From Cherax quadricarinatus (lineage: Eukaryota; Arthropoda; Malacostraca; Decapoda; Parastacidae): a stretch of 64,000 nucleotides of DNA. Shown one piece after another: positions 1 through 9,574 of this stretch. Each line of letters starts with the position of its first letter. Positions within the stretch are counted from its first letter, which is position 1. Under the pieces are notes generated by a model. It had not been told where the DNA came from. It saw only the letters and a list, made by a program, of their open reading frames with translations, and did not search any database. The stretch spans positions 29,805,846 to 29,869,845 of the forward strand of contig NC_091307.1 in NCBI RefSeq assembly GCF_038502225.1, given 5' to 3'. The position numbers and the translations under genes are program-made.

Positions 1-24
1 AAACTTACCTAAAATATATTTAGT

Positions 25-390
25 TTAGTGTATGTGTGTATGTGTATGTACGTGTGTGTGTAGGTACATGTGTGTGTAGGTACATGTGTGTGTAGGTACA
101 TGTGTGTGTAGGTACATGTGTGTGTAGGTACATGTGTATGTACGTACATGTGTGTACGTACATGTGTGTACGTACATGTGTGTGTACGTACATGTGTGTG
201 TGTGTGTACGTACATGTGTGTGTGTGTACGTACATGTGTGTACGTACATGTGTGTGTACGTACATGTGTGTGTGTGTACGTACATGTGTGTGTGTACGTA
301 CATGTGTACGTACGTGTGTGTGTACGTACATGTGTGTGTGTACGTACGTGTGTGTGTACGTACGTGTGTACGTACGTGTGTGTGTGTACA
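25..390. repeat. TG/TACG compound microsatellite
   Basis: Alternating ACGTACATGTGTG-type units of variable length, with early TAGGTACATG and later TACGTACG forms. The six open frames across it are low-complexity (Thr/His/Tyr or Cys/Val) and are not genes. It abuts the 3' terminus of a minus-strand LINE-A tail at about 391. Confidence 0.95.
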
Positions 391-681
391 CTCACCTAAT
401 TGTACTCACCTATTTGTGGTTGCAGGGGTCGAGACTCAGCTCCCGGCCCCGCCCCCTTCAATGATCGCTGCTAGGTCCCCTCTCTCTCCCTGCTCCCTGA
501 GCTTTGTCATACCTCGTCTTAAAGCTATGTATAGTTCCTGCCTGCACTACATCACTTGCTAGACTATTCCACTTCCTGGCAACTATGACTGAAGAAGTAC
601 TTCCTAACATCCCTTTGACTCACCTGAGTCTTCAGCTTCTAGTTGTAACCCCTTGTTTCTGTCTCCCCTCACCGGAAAATC

Positions 682-684
<3 letters not shown>
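391..684 (-). mobile_element. LINE-A 3' end fragment
   Basis: The reverse complement matches the 3' end of the longer LINE-A copies at 44,600-44,890 and 47,700-47,985: the C-terminal coding stretch with MFQRWDT-like and KAHG residues, then a short untranslated tail ending in GGCGAGTAC-like sequence. Here the terminus reads out into the CA side of the microsatellite. It is 5'-truncated at about 684, where a (TG)n run begins at once. About 290 bp, non-coding remnant. Confidence 0.85.
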
Positions 685-776
<92 letters not shown>

Positions 777-819
777 TGTCTGTCTGTGTGTGTCTGTGTG
801 TGTCTGTGTGTGTCTGTGT

Positions 820-893
<74 letters not shown>

Positions 894-902
894 TGTGTGT
901 GT
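685..902. repeat. (TG)n microsatellite with TCTG interruptions
   Basis: About 218 bp of TG dinucleotides, with a central block of TGTC/TGTG variants around 775-830. It lies exactly between two LINE-A tails. Predicted (CV)n and (HT)n frames are artefacts. Confidence 0.97.
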
Positions 903-1137
903 CTGTACTCACCTAGTTGTACTCACCTAGTTGAGGTTGCGGGGGTCGAGTCCGAGCTCCTGGCCCCGCCTCTTCACTGATCGCTACTAGGTCACTCTCC
1001 CTGAGCCGTGAGCTTTATCATACCTCTGCTTAAAGCTATGTATGGATCCTGCCTCCACTACATCGCTTCCCAAACTATTCCACTTACTGACTACTCTGTG
1101 GCTGAAGAAATACTTCCTAACATCCCTGTGATTCATC
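903..1137 (-). mobile_element. LINE-A 3' end fragment (second copy)
   Basis: A second minus-strand LINE-A tail, colinear with 391-684 (shared TACTCACCTAGTTG and GGGGTCGAG motifs) but somewhat diverged and more severely truncated. Both ends lie in TG repeats. The duplicated TACTCACCTAGTTG near 905-930 suggests a short tandem repeat at the element's 3' terminus. Confidence 0.85.
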
Positions 1138-1170
1138 TGTGTGTGTCTGTGTGTGTGTCTGTGTGTGTGT

Positions 1171-1247
<77 letters not shown>

Positions 1248-1312
1248 TGTGTGTGTGTCTGTGTGTGTGTGTGTGTGTCTGTGTGTGAGTCTGTATGTCT
1301 GTCTGTATGTCT
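1138..1312. repeat. (TG)n microsatellite
   Basis: About 175 bp of TG with scattered TCTG units, becoming (TGTC/TATG)n at its right edge. It abuts the truncated 5' side of the LINE-A tail at 1,137. Confidence 0.96.
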
Positions 1313-1432
1313 GTGGAATAAGCCAAACCGGCGAGTTACGCTTAATGGCAAGCGTGTTTTCTGCCGAATAAGCAAAATGAAAGTAACAAAAAATAAATCC
1401 GTGAAAACCACTCTGAATATAAAGAAAACGGT
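1313..1432. other. Short unique segment, no gene seen
   Basis: About 120 bp between two microsatellites. I recognise no gene, only an ACCACTCTGAATAT stretch that partly resembles the arm of the hairpin at 1,566. Confidence 0.5.
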
Positions 1433-1530
<98 letters not shown>

Positions 1531-1531
1531 G
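1433..1531. repeat. (AC)n(AT)n(AC)n compound microsatellite
   Basis: Self-complementary layout: CA repeats, about 60 bp of AT, then CA repeats again. Confidence 0.96.
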
Positions 1532-1565
1532 CAATAAGATCACAGTAAACAGGTGATTTCAGAAT

Positions 1566-1652
1566 ATGCAAAACAACCACTCTGAAAGAATAGAGTAGTA
1601 GTCACGAAAGCGCTTGGAATTTCTCTATTCTTTCAGAGTGGTTGTTTTGCAT
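1566..1652. repeat. Perfect 30-bp inverted repeat (hairpin)
   Basis: Bases 1,566-1,595 are the exact reverse complement of 1,623-1,652 (core AAAACAACCACTCTGAAAG), with a 27-nt spacer containing CGAAAGCGCTTGG. The right arm runs directly into ATGC repeats and then (AT)n. I infer a foldback remnant of a dispersed repeat, but cannot name the family. Confidence 0.9.
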
Positions 1653-1775
<123 letters not shown>

Positions 1776-2000
1776 CGGAATTTAGCTTAAAAACATTACG
1801 TTAGGTTTCTAAGTTAGGTCTGGTCCTTAAATATTTTTTCAATGACAATAATGTAACAAAAACTAATCAAACTATTTTTAAGGTCCGGTTTTTAACAGTT
1901 CGGGTAATTCCACCGAACTTCCTTTGTGAGTGAAAATACCCGAGTTGTATTTTGTTTCCCACACTGTAGCACATAACTGTTTTGTGTTCCCTTCTGTTGC
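1776..2000. other. Unique AT-rich segment, no gene seen
   Basis: No repeat, RNA or coding signal that I can support. Confidence 0.5.
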
Positions 2001-2435
2001 GGCCTCCTGCACTAGCAGAAAGCCCTCCCGGCCTCCCGCACTAGCAGAAAGCCCTCCCGGCCTCCCGCACTAGCAGAAAGCCCTCCCGGCCTCCCGCACT
2101 AGCAGAAAGCCCTCCCGGCCTCCCGCACTAGCAGAAAGCCCTCCCGGCCTCCCGCACTAGCAGAAAGCCCTCCCGGCCTCCCGCACTAGCAGAAAGCCCT
2201 CCCGGCCTCCTGCACTAGCAGAAAGCCCTCCCGGCCTCCTGCACTAGCAGAAAGCCCTCCCGGCCTCCTGCACTAGCAGAAAGCCCTCCCGGCCTCCTGC
2301 ACTAGCAGAAAGCCCTCCCGGCCTCCTGCACTAGCAGAAAGCCCTCCCGGCCTCCTGCACTAGCAGAAAGCCCTCCCGGCCTCCTGCACTAGCAGAAAGC
2401 CCTCCCGGCCTCCTGCACTAGCAGAAAGCCCTCCT
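2001..2435. repeat. 29-bp minisatellite, 15 copies
   Basis: Direct repeats of exactly 29 bp (GGCCTCCCGCACTAGCAG followed by AAAGCCCTCCC), measured from the spacing of successive CTAG sites. One CCTGCAC copy is followed by six CCCGCAC copies and then eight CCTGCAC copies, so the array consists of two homogeneous blocks. There is no spacer between units. Confidence 0.95.
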
Positions 2436-3780
2436 GGCTTCCTTCTGGGGGTTTTCCCTTGCAAATGCGTGTAGAAAATACTTGATAAACCCAGGAGTAA
2501 ATGTGTTCCTGATTGATCGTTTTCATAATTGCTTCTAAACTGCTAATGTTGGTTACTGGTTACCTGGCGAAGATTTTGAAGTCACAACCCCCGCGGCCCT
2601 GTACCAGACGAGGACTCCCAGCTGTTGGCTGCTCAATCTGGATGTCGAGGCTAAGCAATATGGAACTTAAACTTTTCCCCCACAGCCCTGATGCTCAAAA
2701 ACCAACTCTGGAAATCTTTCTATGTTCTACTGGAAGGCATACAGTGTTCCCTAGGCATTACCTCTAATATGAACATGATAATGGTATACAATACCGACAA
2801 GTTATGACATGCGTCTTATCATTACGTCTAATACAATAAGAGTGTTGAAAACTCTTAGTCCCTCTATACTTGTCATCTTCGTTCCCGTTGTAACCGTGCT
2901 ATTCACGGGGAGAAGAATACTTTACACCAAGTGACGTACGTCATGCTCTCGCAGTTTCATTGTGTACACCCGGAACCAGTCCCTCGTATATAAATTATGA
3001 AGTCTCTCGTCTGAGGTCCGGAAGTACCGTAAAAATCTTTAAGTGTCCCCTAATTATTTACGTTTTTGACTGGACTTAGTAAGTTCTCTAAATTCTCCAG
3101 ATTTGTAATTTTACCAGTTCTCTAAATTCTCCAGATCTGTAATTTTACCAGTTTTAAATGGGATCTGTGTGCGGCAAACTTCAAGTCTATGGAATAATTG
3201 CCTTGAAAAGTCGTCAGTGGTTTTACTTCTCTTCCTTTAATGTTTCGGTTATCTATTGCATTTTATTTGCGAGTGCGCTGGTAACACTTGTCACCACACA
3301 CTGTATGACACTCGGGCACAGCTATTCTTGAGACACCATATTTACTACTAAATAATCAGAATCAGCATTACATTTCAGAAGGACTCTTAATTAAACTTTG
3401 CGAGTTCTTTATTTCTTGTTTTTAACTGCTGCCCTAGCATCATTAGTTTTTCATAATATTTTTTTTTAAAATTGAAAGACCATGCGTGATTATCTCGTCT
3501 TCTAGGTTAAAATAAATCAGAGTAAATACACAGGTGGAATAAAGATTAGCCTTGGTAGTCCTGCTGCTGCTCCCTCAAAACAGTGTCCGTCCAATTATTC
3601 AACATAAATGCCAAAAAGTGAAAAAGCCACCAAAACTTACACACAATACTCACACAATCCATACAAGTCCCAATAGACTTAGCATCCCAAATGCAACACT
3701 TGATACTGACAAATAATCATGCAAGACCCAGACAACTGCATAATTAAAAGTGCAATCTACCCTGTTTACATATACATTGT
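2436..3780. other. Unique DNA with one PLE-type hairpin tag
   Basis: No gene recognised. The 84-residue frame at 2,513-2,767 has no recognisable motif. Around 2,771-2,796 the sequence ATGGTATACAATACCGACAA matches the terminal hairpin tag found beside PLE insertions elsewhere in the window (40,741; 54,732; 58,200), so a PLE terminus probably lies here. At 3,081-3,155 a TTCTCTAAATTCTCCAGAT segment is repeated in tandem. Confidence 0.5.
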
Positions 3781-3781
3781 C

Positions 3782-3871
3782 AATGCACCACGCAGAAACA
3801 AGCGGGTATATATAGAGAAAGATCGAAGTCAGCAGGACTAGATATACCCGCGTGTTTCTGCGTGCTGCATT
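3782..3871. repeat. Foldback with 30-bp arms
   Basis: 3,782-3,811 pairs with 3,842-3,871 with two mismatches (core GCAGAAACA and CGGGTATAT). The 30-nt loop holds AGAAAGATCGAAGTCAGCAGG, which resembles the reverse complement of the 3' part of the tRNA-like sequence at 4,007-4,077. The two may be related halves of one tRNA-bearing foldback family. Confidence 0.85.
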
Positions 3872-4006
3872 GATATAAACATCGCTTGGAAGGGCAGAAC
3901 ATACAGGAGACTGAAATAGCTTGAATCCATGCTTGAGGCTGACTGACGTGCCCGGGCTGGGAATGAAACATGGCTTGTGAACCAGGCTGCCCAGGTTATA
4001 TGGTTT

Positions 4007-4077
4007 TTGTGGCCGAATGGATAAGAGCGCTGCCTGGGAATCCCGTCGTCTCAGTAGCAGTATCGAGTCCTGCTGAC
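4007..4077 (+). pseudogene. tRNA-like sequence (possible SINE/foldback head)
   Basis: TGGCCGAATGG at 4,010-4,020 fits the RNA polymerase III A box, and GTATCGAGTCC at about 4,060-4,070 fits a B box. AGCAG and CTGCT form a plausible T-arm around it. No good seven-base-pair acceptor stem is visible, so this is a tRNA-derived repeat, not a working tRNA gene. It lies downstream of the foldback at 3,782, whose loop shares its 3' part. Confidence 0.6.
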
Positions 4078-4085
4078 TGCAATCT

Positions 4086-5276
4086 TTCTTTATATTTTGT
4101 CAAATATGTAATTCTATTAACTCCTGAAAATACAGGTCTAAAGGGTGATTGTGGAAACGATTTTTTTTTACCCAAAGTAGAGATACTAGCCTCGTGGAAA
4201 TGTTACTTCTACACTGTTAAAGATAACATGAATCACGATAGCGACTGTTGTCCTCAATATGTATTCATTCACGTCTTGCCTCTCACGGCTTTTAACACTT
4301 TCAAACGTGAACGAGAATTTTTTTTTTTTTACATTTAAGAGGGGCTGAACCACTTGGGCCATTAAGCGCAAGGTGTGATGGAGGTGCTCTCCGCTAACTG
4401 TGGGAAACTTTCTTCTCTCACAGCCACACTGCAAAGAATCGAAAACCATATATCAACCTTCAGCTATACCACAGAGAAAATACATGTACAGGGAAAGTTT
4501 TCACTGTGGCAACGTTTTGATCTATCGAGACATTAAATGAGTCTTATCCTGAGCGAAACGATGCCACAATAAAACCTTGCTCAAATATATTTTTTAATTA
4601 CTCTGGGTAATAAGTTGCTGTATGGACTACCTTTTAAAGACTTGGAGCACAAATTATCACGAATTAAAACCAATCAATTTGCAAATTATAGATATTTTCA
4701 ACTTGTAGGGTCAGTCTCTCAATGTATGGCCCGGCTGGACAACGACGGCACTACTTAGAGCCTAACCAGGATGGGAACTGACCAGAGGACTGCCAGAGTG
4801 GGTACTGGTGGCACAGAGACCAGACTTCCCTGTTAAGGGTCTAATCAACCAGGCTGAGGCTACCCATATCCTACTCTGAACTCGTATTGTCTTGGCTTGT
4901 GCACATTTCGTGTGATTATCCTTGTACATAAACCACAGTTAGCAAAAACCGAGTTCATGGAAAATGTAAGGAGAATAGGCTAGCTGCCATGAAAACCTTG
5001 AAAATCATACACCAAATATTATCCTCCTTGGAGATTTCAACTTCTCAAATAGGAAATAGAAGATGGTAAATCACAGTTCTGTATGGAAGTACGTTTAGCT
5101 TAATAGATACATACACAGATATATAGTGGCTTAGTGAAAAGTCTGATCTGAACCAACAAAGAGTAGCTAATTAGAGAAAAATACAATATACTCTTGATCA
5201 CAGTTTAAAAGTACAAACAAATATAAATTCAGAGGCGGAAAACTCTAGAAATAGTGTACTAGAAGAGTTGTTCACT
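4086..5276. other. Unique DNA, no gene seen
   Basis: AT-rich and without recognisable coding content; short frames near 4,186-4,449 have no motif. A T-run occurs at about 4,319-4,331. Confidence 0.5.
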
Positions 5277-5418
5277 ATTATTATTATTATTATTATTATT
5301 ATCATCACACTGGCCGATTCCCACCAAGGCAGGGTGGCCCAAAAAAGAAAAACTTTCACCATCATTCACTCCATCACTGTCTTGCCAGAAGGGTGCTTTA
5401 CACTACAGTTCTTAAACA
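5277..5418 (-). mobile_element. RTE-C 3' tail with (AAT)n
   Basis: The reverse complement matches the 3' end of the RTE-C element at 23,080-23,190 (AAAGCACCCTTCTGGCAAG, then GCCACCCTGCCTTGGTGGG). Here it ends in an (ATT)n run of about 25 bp, the copy's tail on the opposite strand. Only about 140 bp survive, as expected for a severely 5'-truncated insertion. Confidence 0.85.
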
Positions 5419-5632
5419 GAGTGCAGGTTGTTCACTAAACCTAACAATCACAATTTTGGCGATCAAAATAAACAAAACTATCAGGCATCATAATTTACAC
5501 ATGGATGATCCTAGAGGGGCTAGTCCAAAATCTTCACACACAAATCACTTGCCACAAAAGCAAAAGACTGGGAGACAGTGCAACATACACCAGATAAAAA
5601 AAAAGACTGCCGTGAGTACTAAGAAAAAACAG

Positions 5633-5690
5633 TAAGTGTCAGGGATCCAAGACTGTTCAACAGCCTCCCGTCAGGCATAAGGCGGACTGA
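5633..5690 (+). mobile_element. LINE-D fragment, left of a PLE insertion
   Basis: AAGACTGTTCAACAGCCTCC and flanking bases match the LINE-D C-terminal region (for example 29,918-29,945). Homology stops at about 5,690 where PLE-like sequence begins, and LINE-D sequence resumes from about 6,100. Confidence 0.7.
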
Positions 5691-6080
5691 GAAATTAGAC
5701 ACGTGTGCAACACTTGGATATCTTTAATGAGGAAAACTTTTCCCTACACAGTGGCTTCATCAGTCCATACAAAGAAGAAAGGTGAAGAACAGGAGGAGTT
5801 TGAGGTAATCAGTCCCTCAGCCTTGAGTAGATGTAATCAGTCCATAAATCTTGAAGAGAATACAGCATGTGTGTGAAGTGGCTTATATACTATAGGCAAG
5901 TGAGGTGCAAGAGTCGTAGGTGGTATCACACTTGACAAATCATAATGTGTAAGTAGGTCATGCCTAAAGGTTAGGAAGGTGAAGAATTACCTGTATTAAG
6001 ATCCCAAGATGTTGCTGTGTCTGACAGGAATGTAGACAAATGATTCGGTTCTCTGAACCATTTCTCTACATAAGGGAGTT
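5691..6080 (-). mobile_element. PLE terminal region, non-coding
   Basis: Contains TGTGCAACACTTGG and, on the minus strand, GGACTGATGAAGCCACTGTG followed by a GGGAAAAG block, the same arrangement as the PLE fragment at 40,741-40,984. Near 6,040-6,065 the reverse complement reads AATGGTTCAGAGAACCGAA, a variant of the PLE hairpin tag. No reverse transcriptase frame is present, so this is a PLE terminus without coding part, inserted into a LINE-D fragment. Confidence 0.65.
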
Positions 6081-6099
6081 AACAATAGTCCCCTAAGTG

Positions 6100-6253
6100 G
6101 GAACTGGATAGATTCCTAAAGTAAGTGCCTGATCAGCCGGGCTGTGGCTTACACGTTGGATTGCGTGCTGCCAGCAGTAACAGCCTGGCTGATCAAACCT
6201 TGATCCACTGGAAGGCCTGGTCATGGATCCTGAACACCCTCCAGGTAGGTACC
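6100..6253 (+). mobile_element. LINE-D 3' end (resumed)
   Basis: Matches the LINE-D 3' end: GATCAGCCGGGCTGTGGCT, AACAGCCTGG, then a CCTCCAGGTA terminus. It is diverged from the younger copies (for example 36,350-36,496) and non-coding. Confidence 0.75.
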
Positions 6254-6289
6254 GTTCAAAGATTTTGATGTGTGAACTTAGTGAAATTG

Positions 6290-6580
6290 GACTAGATTTT
6301 CACAATTGCTTTACTGCCACCTTTGTAAAGTGGGGCAATATCAGTGGTTAACGACTGTAGGATAATACCAGTGTCCAAGGTCCTCCGCCTTAAAATACAA
6401 AAGGCCCGAAATAGTGCTTTCTTAGAATTTTTGATCAATATGGAGTTGCACAAGTCCGGGCATGGAGCATTATGTATGAGCATGCTGTCGATGGCTTCTT
6501 CAAAGACAGTCGGGGAGAGTCCTGCATCAGAAATTGGAGAGATGTCAACGGTGCTGAGTCTCGTTAATGAAAAACTCGTA
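6290..6580 (-). pseudogene. LINE-D reverse transcriptase remnant
   Basis: The minus strand encodes a decayed copy of the start of the LINE-D reverse transcriptase: LDTGI, SLTTDIAPLYKGGSK and FLINMELHKSG-type residues align in order with the copy at 28,530-28,720. Substitutions and frame loss make it non-functional. A foldback element begins at its right edge. Confidence 0.7.
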
Positions 6581-6585
6581 AAGCT

Positions 6586-6823
6586 GTTTCACACCAAATA
6601 AGTCAAAGCGAACAGAACCGAGTCATAAAGTTGACTGACTCAAACCATGCAAGGGAACTACCGAGAAACAGTTCACACCAAGGGAGTTCAGGCAAGTCAC
6701 GTTGGCTCTCCGCGACTACCTTAGTGTGAAAGGTTTCTCGGTAGTTACACACAAAATAACGTTCCCCTGTCATGGTCGAGTCAGAGTCGAGACTGTATGT
6801 CGACTTTTTTGGTGTGGAAGGGC
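6586..6823. repeat. Long imperfect foldback, MITE-like
   Basis: Three successive segments pair in mirror order: TTTCACACCAAATAAGTC with the complement of GACTTTTTTGGTGTGGAA; the CAAACCATGCAAGGGAAC region with GTTCCCCTGTCATGG; and 6,656-6,683 with 6,719-6,746 (ACTACCGAGAAAC against GTTTCTCGGTAGT). The element is about 240 bp, with imperfect arms of about 100 bp and no frame. I infer a miniature inverted-repeat element inserted between a LINE-D and a LINE-E fragment. Confidence 0.6.
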
Positions 6824-6830
6824 CTTAACC

Positions 6831-7431
6831 TTGATATACCTTTGATGAGTTTCCATAGTTTTTTCTACTCCCGGAGACCACCCTTGGGCCAGGCTGCTCT
6901 GGTGCTTGTCCGGTCAACCAGGAGGCGGCTGCTGCCGCCGTCGCCGCCGCTGGCAGTCCGCTGATTCGCATATCCATCACAGCCTGGTAGATCAAGCATA
7001 TGGCGAGGTTACTAGTCCAGTTTTCTGTCCCAGCAATGTTTGATATCTACTGATAAGGTGTTGAATAGACCGGAGCCAAAAATGTTGATAAAATGTTCTC
7101 TTACTGTGCCCACTGCGCACCCTGCTTTTCAATGGGTTTACTTTGCCCTACCTCTCACATCTCTCACTTCAGTATATTATGTCATTTTTCCAGATTTGGG
7201 GCAAGTTCAAGTATTTCCCAAGTATATATCATGTATCTCTTTTCCGGTCTAGTAAGTACATATTTACGACTAAGGCATTCCCAGTAATTTGAATGCTTTA
7301 CCGGCTCTAAGCGGGTCGTAAATAATTTCTATCTATTCCAGCTCTGACGTCTCTGCCTGAACACGGCCGTCAACACTGAGCAATATTCTAAACGAAAGAG
7401 CACAAGCTAATTAAAAAGTGTCACTAATAGT
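6831..7431 (-). mobile_element. LINE-E 3' region, decayed
   Basis: Reverse-complement similarity to other LINE-E 3' ends (54,270-54,960; 16,092-16,560): the ACTCCCGGAG and GGGCCAGGCT motifs, the GATATCTACTGATAAG region, and ATGCTTTACCGGCTCTAAGCG. A (GCC)n expansion at about 6,930-6,950 is specific to this copy. No intact frame. Confidence 0.75.
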
Positions 7432-7680
7432 AAGGGATTCGAAGATTAACCCAAAAGGTCTCTTTCACTTACATACGAGTAAGATTAGAGACAAGATAAG
7501 TACTTAAAAGTTGCTTGGGTTAGTTCACTGACAGTGACAAAGAAATGTGTACAATATTTAACACTTTTATTTCCTCTCAGTTTTTAAACAAAGATACTAG
7601 AGAAATTCCAGAAAGAAATTTTTTTATAGGTTAGGACGAAAATAAATTATGCACAATCAAGTCACACGTGACGTGGTTCT

Positions 7681-8090
7681 TAACAGTGTTTCTGATATCT
7701 TGTAGTAAGATGTTGAATAGTCTGGGGACACGGATGCTGATAGCTTCCCTTATTGTGCCCACCGCACCCCTGTTTTTCAGTGGATATATTTTGTACTTCC
7801 CATCTCTCTCATTCCAGTATGTTGATCTGGAAGTTTGCAGATTTGAGACAAGGCCCTCAAGTACTTTCCAAGTATATAAGGGTGTTTCAAAAAGATGGAC
7901 CCAATTTCAAAGATATAAATTTAAAAACGGGTCCGTCTTTTTTCTGAAACACCTTGTGTTAACACTGACATTCATTCGTTCATTCATTCTCATTCATTCA
8001 TTCACATTCTCTCTCTCTCTGCACTCCTGTGAGTACATATTTAAAACGAAGGCGTTCCAAGTAATTTAAATGCTTTATTGGCTCTATGTG
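7681..8090 (-). mobile_element. LINE-E 3' fragment inserted in CR1-B
   Basis: Contains TCTGATATCTTG, AAGATGTTGAATAGTCTGGG and AATGCTTTATTGGCTCTATG in the minus-strand LINE-E order. It replaces part of the interrupted CR1-B reverse transcriptase region. Confidence 0.7.
7880..7954. repeat. Approximately 75-bp inverted-repeat element
   Basis: GGGTGTTTCAAAAAGATGGA at 7,880 onward is mirrored by GTCCGTCTTTTTTCTGAAAC ending at about 7,950. Arms of about 24 bp enclose about 26 bp of AT-rich sequence. The flank has a TATA context, but I cannot prove a target-site duplication. It is a MITE-like insertion inside the LINE-E fragment, so it is younger than that fragment. Confidence 0.65.
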
Positions 8091-8515
8091 GGCCAGATAA
8101 GTGGAAAATGACAATGGGATACCTATCAACAAAGCAGGAGACAAGTCCTTAGCTTCGAATTATAGATCAATTAGCCTAACCTCCATCGTGAGAAAACTGA
8201 TGGAATCAATAACTGCAGAGGCTATTCGAAGCCACCTTGGAAAAATTGATAATTGAATCTCGGTACAGTTTTACAAACGGGCGTTCCTGCCTTAAGAATT
8301 TACTTTTTCATTAAGGGATTCGAGGAGGTATATCATAAGGAATATGATATTATGTATATGAAATTCAATAAGGTTTTCGATAGTTCCACATCGAAGATTG
8401 AGGAAAGTAGAGGCACAAGGAATAGGAGAAATTCTTTCCTGGATAGAGGCCTTGTTGACAGACAGGCAACAGTTCGCATAAATGGGCAGAAATCAGAGTG
8501 GGGACGCGCCAGAAC

Positions 8516-8687
8516 ATAACTTACCCGCAACCTCCCCAACATAGTAACTTACCCGCAACCTCCCCAACATAGTAACTTACCCGCAACCTCCCCAACATAG
8601 TAACTTACCCGCAACCTCCCCAACATAGTAACTTACCCGCTACTTTCCCAACATAGTAACTTACCCGCAATATCCCCCCCAAGAAGA
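8516..8687. repeat. 28-bp satellite, left block
   Basis: About six units of ACTTACCCGCAACCTCCCCA + ACATAGTA. The array breaks at about 8,687, where a 5'-truncated LINE-D begins, and resumes at 9,575. Confidence 0.93.
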
Positions 8688-9574
8688 AATAAACAAAGTT
8701 TTCCAGTGGGCAACGGAAAACAATATGATGTTCAATGAAGACAAATTCCAACTACTCCGTTATGGAAATGGGGGAAATAATAACTAGAACAAGGTATACT
8801 ACAAACTCTGGCCATACAATAGAGCGGAAAATAATGTAAGGGACCTGGGAGTAGTAATGTCTGAGGATCTCACTTTCAAGGATCACAACAGTGCCACGAT
8901 CACAAGTGCAAAGAAAATGATAGGATGGATAATGAGAACGTTCAAAACGAGAGATGCCAAGCCAATGATGATCGTTTTCAAATCACTTTTTCTCTCTAGG
9001 CTGGAATACTGTTGTACATTAACATCTCCATTCAAAGCAGGTGAAATCGCAGATCTAGAGAGTGTACAGAGATCCTTTACTGCACGTATAAGTTCTGTCA
9101 AGCACCTTAACTACTGGGAACGCTTGGAAGCACTTGACTTGTACTCATTGAAACGCAGGAGAGAGAAATATATCATAATCTACACTTGGAAAATCCTGGA
9201 AGGAATGGTCCCGAATCTGCACACAGAAATTACTCCCTACGAAAGTTAAAGACTGGGCAGGCGATGCAAAATACCCCCAATTAAAAGTAAGGGCGCCATT
9301 GGTACACTAAGAGAAAACGCCATAAGTGTCCGGGGCCCAAGACTGTTCAACAGCCTCCCACCAAGCATAAGGGGAATTATCAATAAACCCCTGGCTGCCT
9401 TCAAGAGAGCTAGACAGATACCTAAAATCAGTGCCGGATCAGCCGGGCTGTGGCTCGTATGTTGGACTGCGTGTGGCCAGCAGTAACAGCCTGGTTGATC
9501 AGGCCCTGATCCACCGGGAGGCCTGGTCATGGACCGGGCCGCGGGGGCGTTGATCCCCGAAATAACCTCCAGGT
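8688..9574 (+). mobile_element. 5'-truncated LINE-D inside the satellite
   Basis: Starts in the middle of the reverse transcriptase, just after the position of the catalytic FADD motif, and runs to the family's normal 3' terminus (GGGGGCGTTGATCCCCGGAA, then CCTCCAGGTA). Both flanks are the same 28-bp satellite, so it inserted into an existing array. The cut start and the intact 3' end fit target-primed reverse transcription. Confidence 0.88.
8857..9249 (+). pseudogene. LINE-D reverse transcriptase C-terminal part
   Basis: Open for 130 codons, covering the region after the catalytic palm: SEDLTFKDHNSAT, GWIMRTFKTRDAKPM, LEYCCTLTSP, LNYWERLEALDLYSLKR and TWKILEGMVPN, all shared with 35,515-35,900. 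A stop after PYES replaces the lysine codon found in the longer copy. Upstream the frame is lost at a G-run (8,768-8,775). No catalytic residues are present. Confidence 0.8.

Larger units (their letters stand above)
7515..8515 (+). mobile_element. CR1-B fragment split by a LINE-E piece
   Basis: 7,515-7,680 aligns with 41,505-41,660 of the better CR1-B copy (CACTGACAGTGA, TTCCTCTCAGTTTTTA, ACGTGACGTGGT). 8,091-8,515 aligns with about 41,795-42,230 (CCAGATAAGTGGAAAATG, GGGCGTTCCTGCCTTA, AATCAGAGTGGGG). Between them lies a minus-strand LINE-E fragment. Frames are broken throughout. The right end runs directly into the 28-bp satellite. Confidence 0.75.

Noticed and set aside
9..1580. Many Cys/Val, Thr/His and Tyr/Ile open frames
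   Set aside because: They are translations of TG/CA and AT microsatellites.
4007..4077. Functional tRNA gene on the plus strand
   Set aside because: No acceptor stem pairing and a poor anticodon arm.
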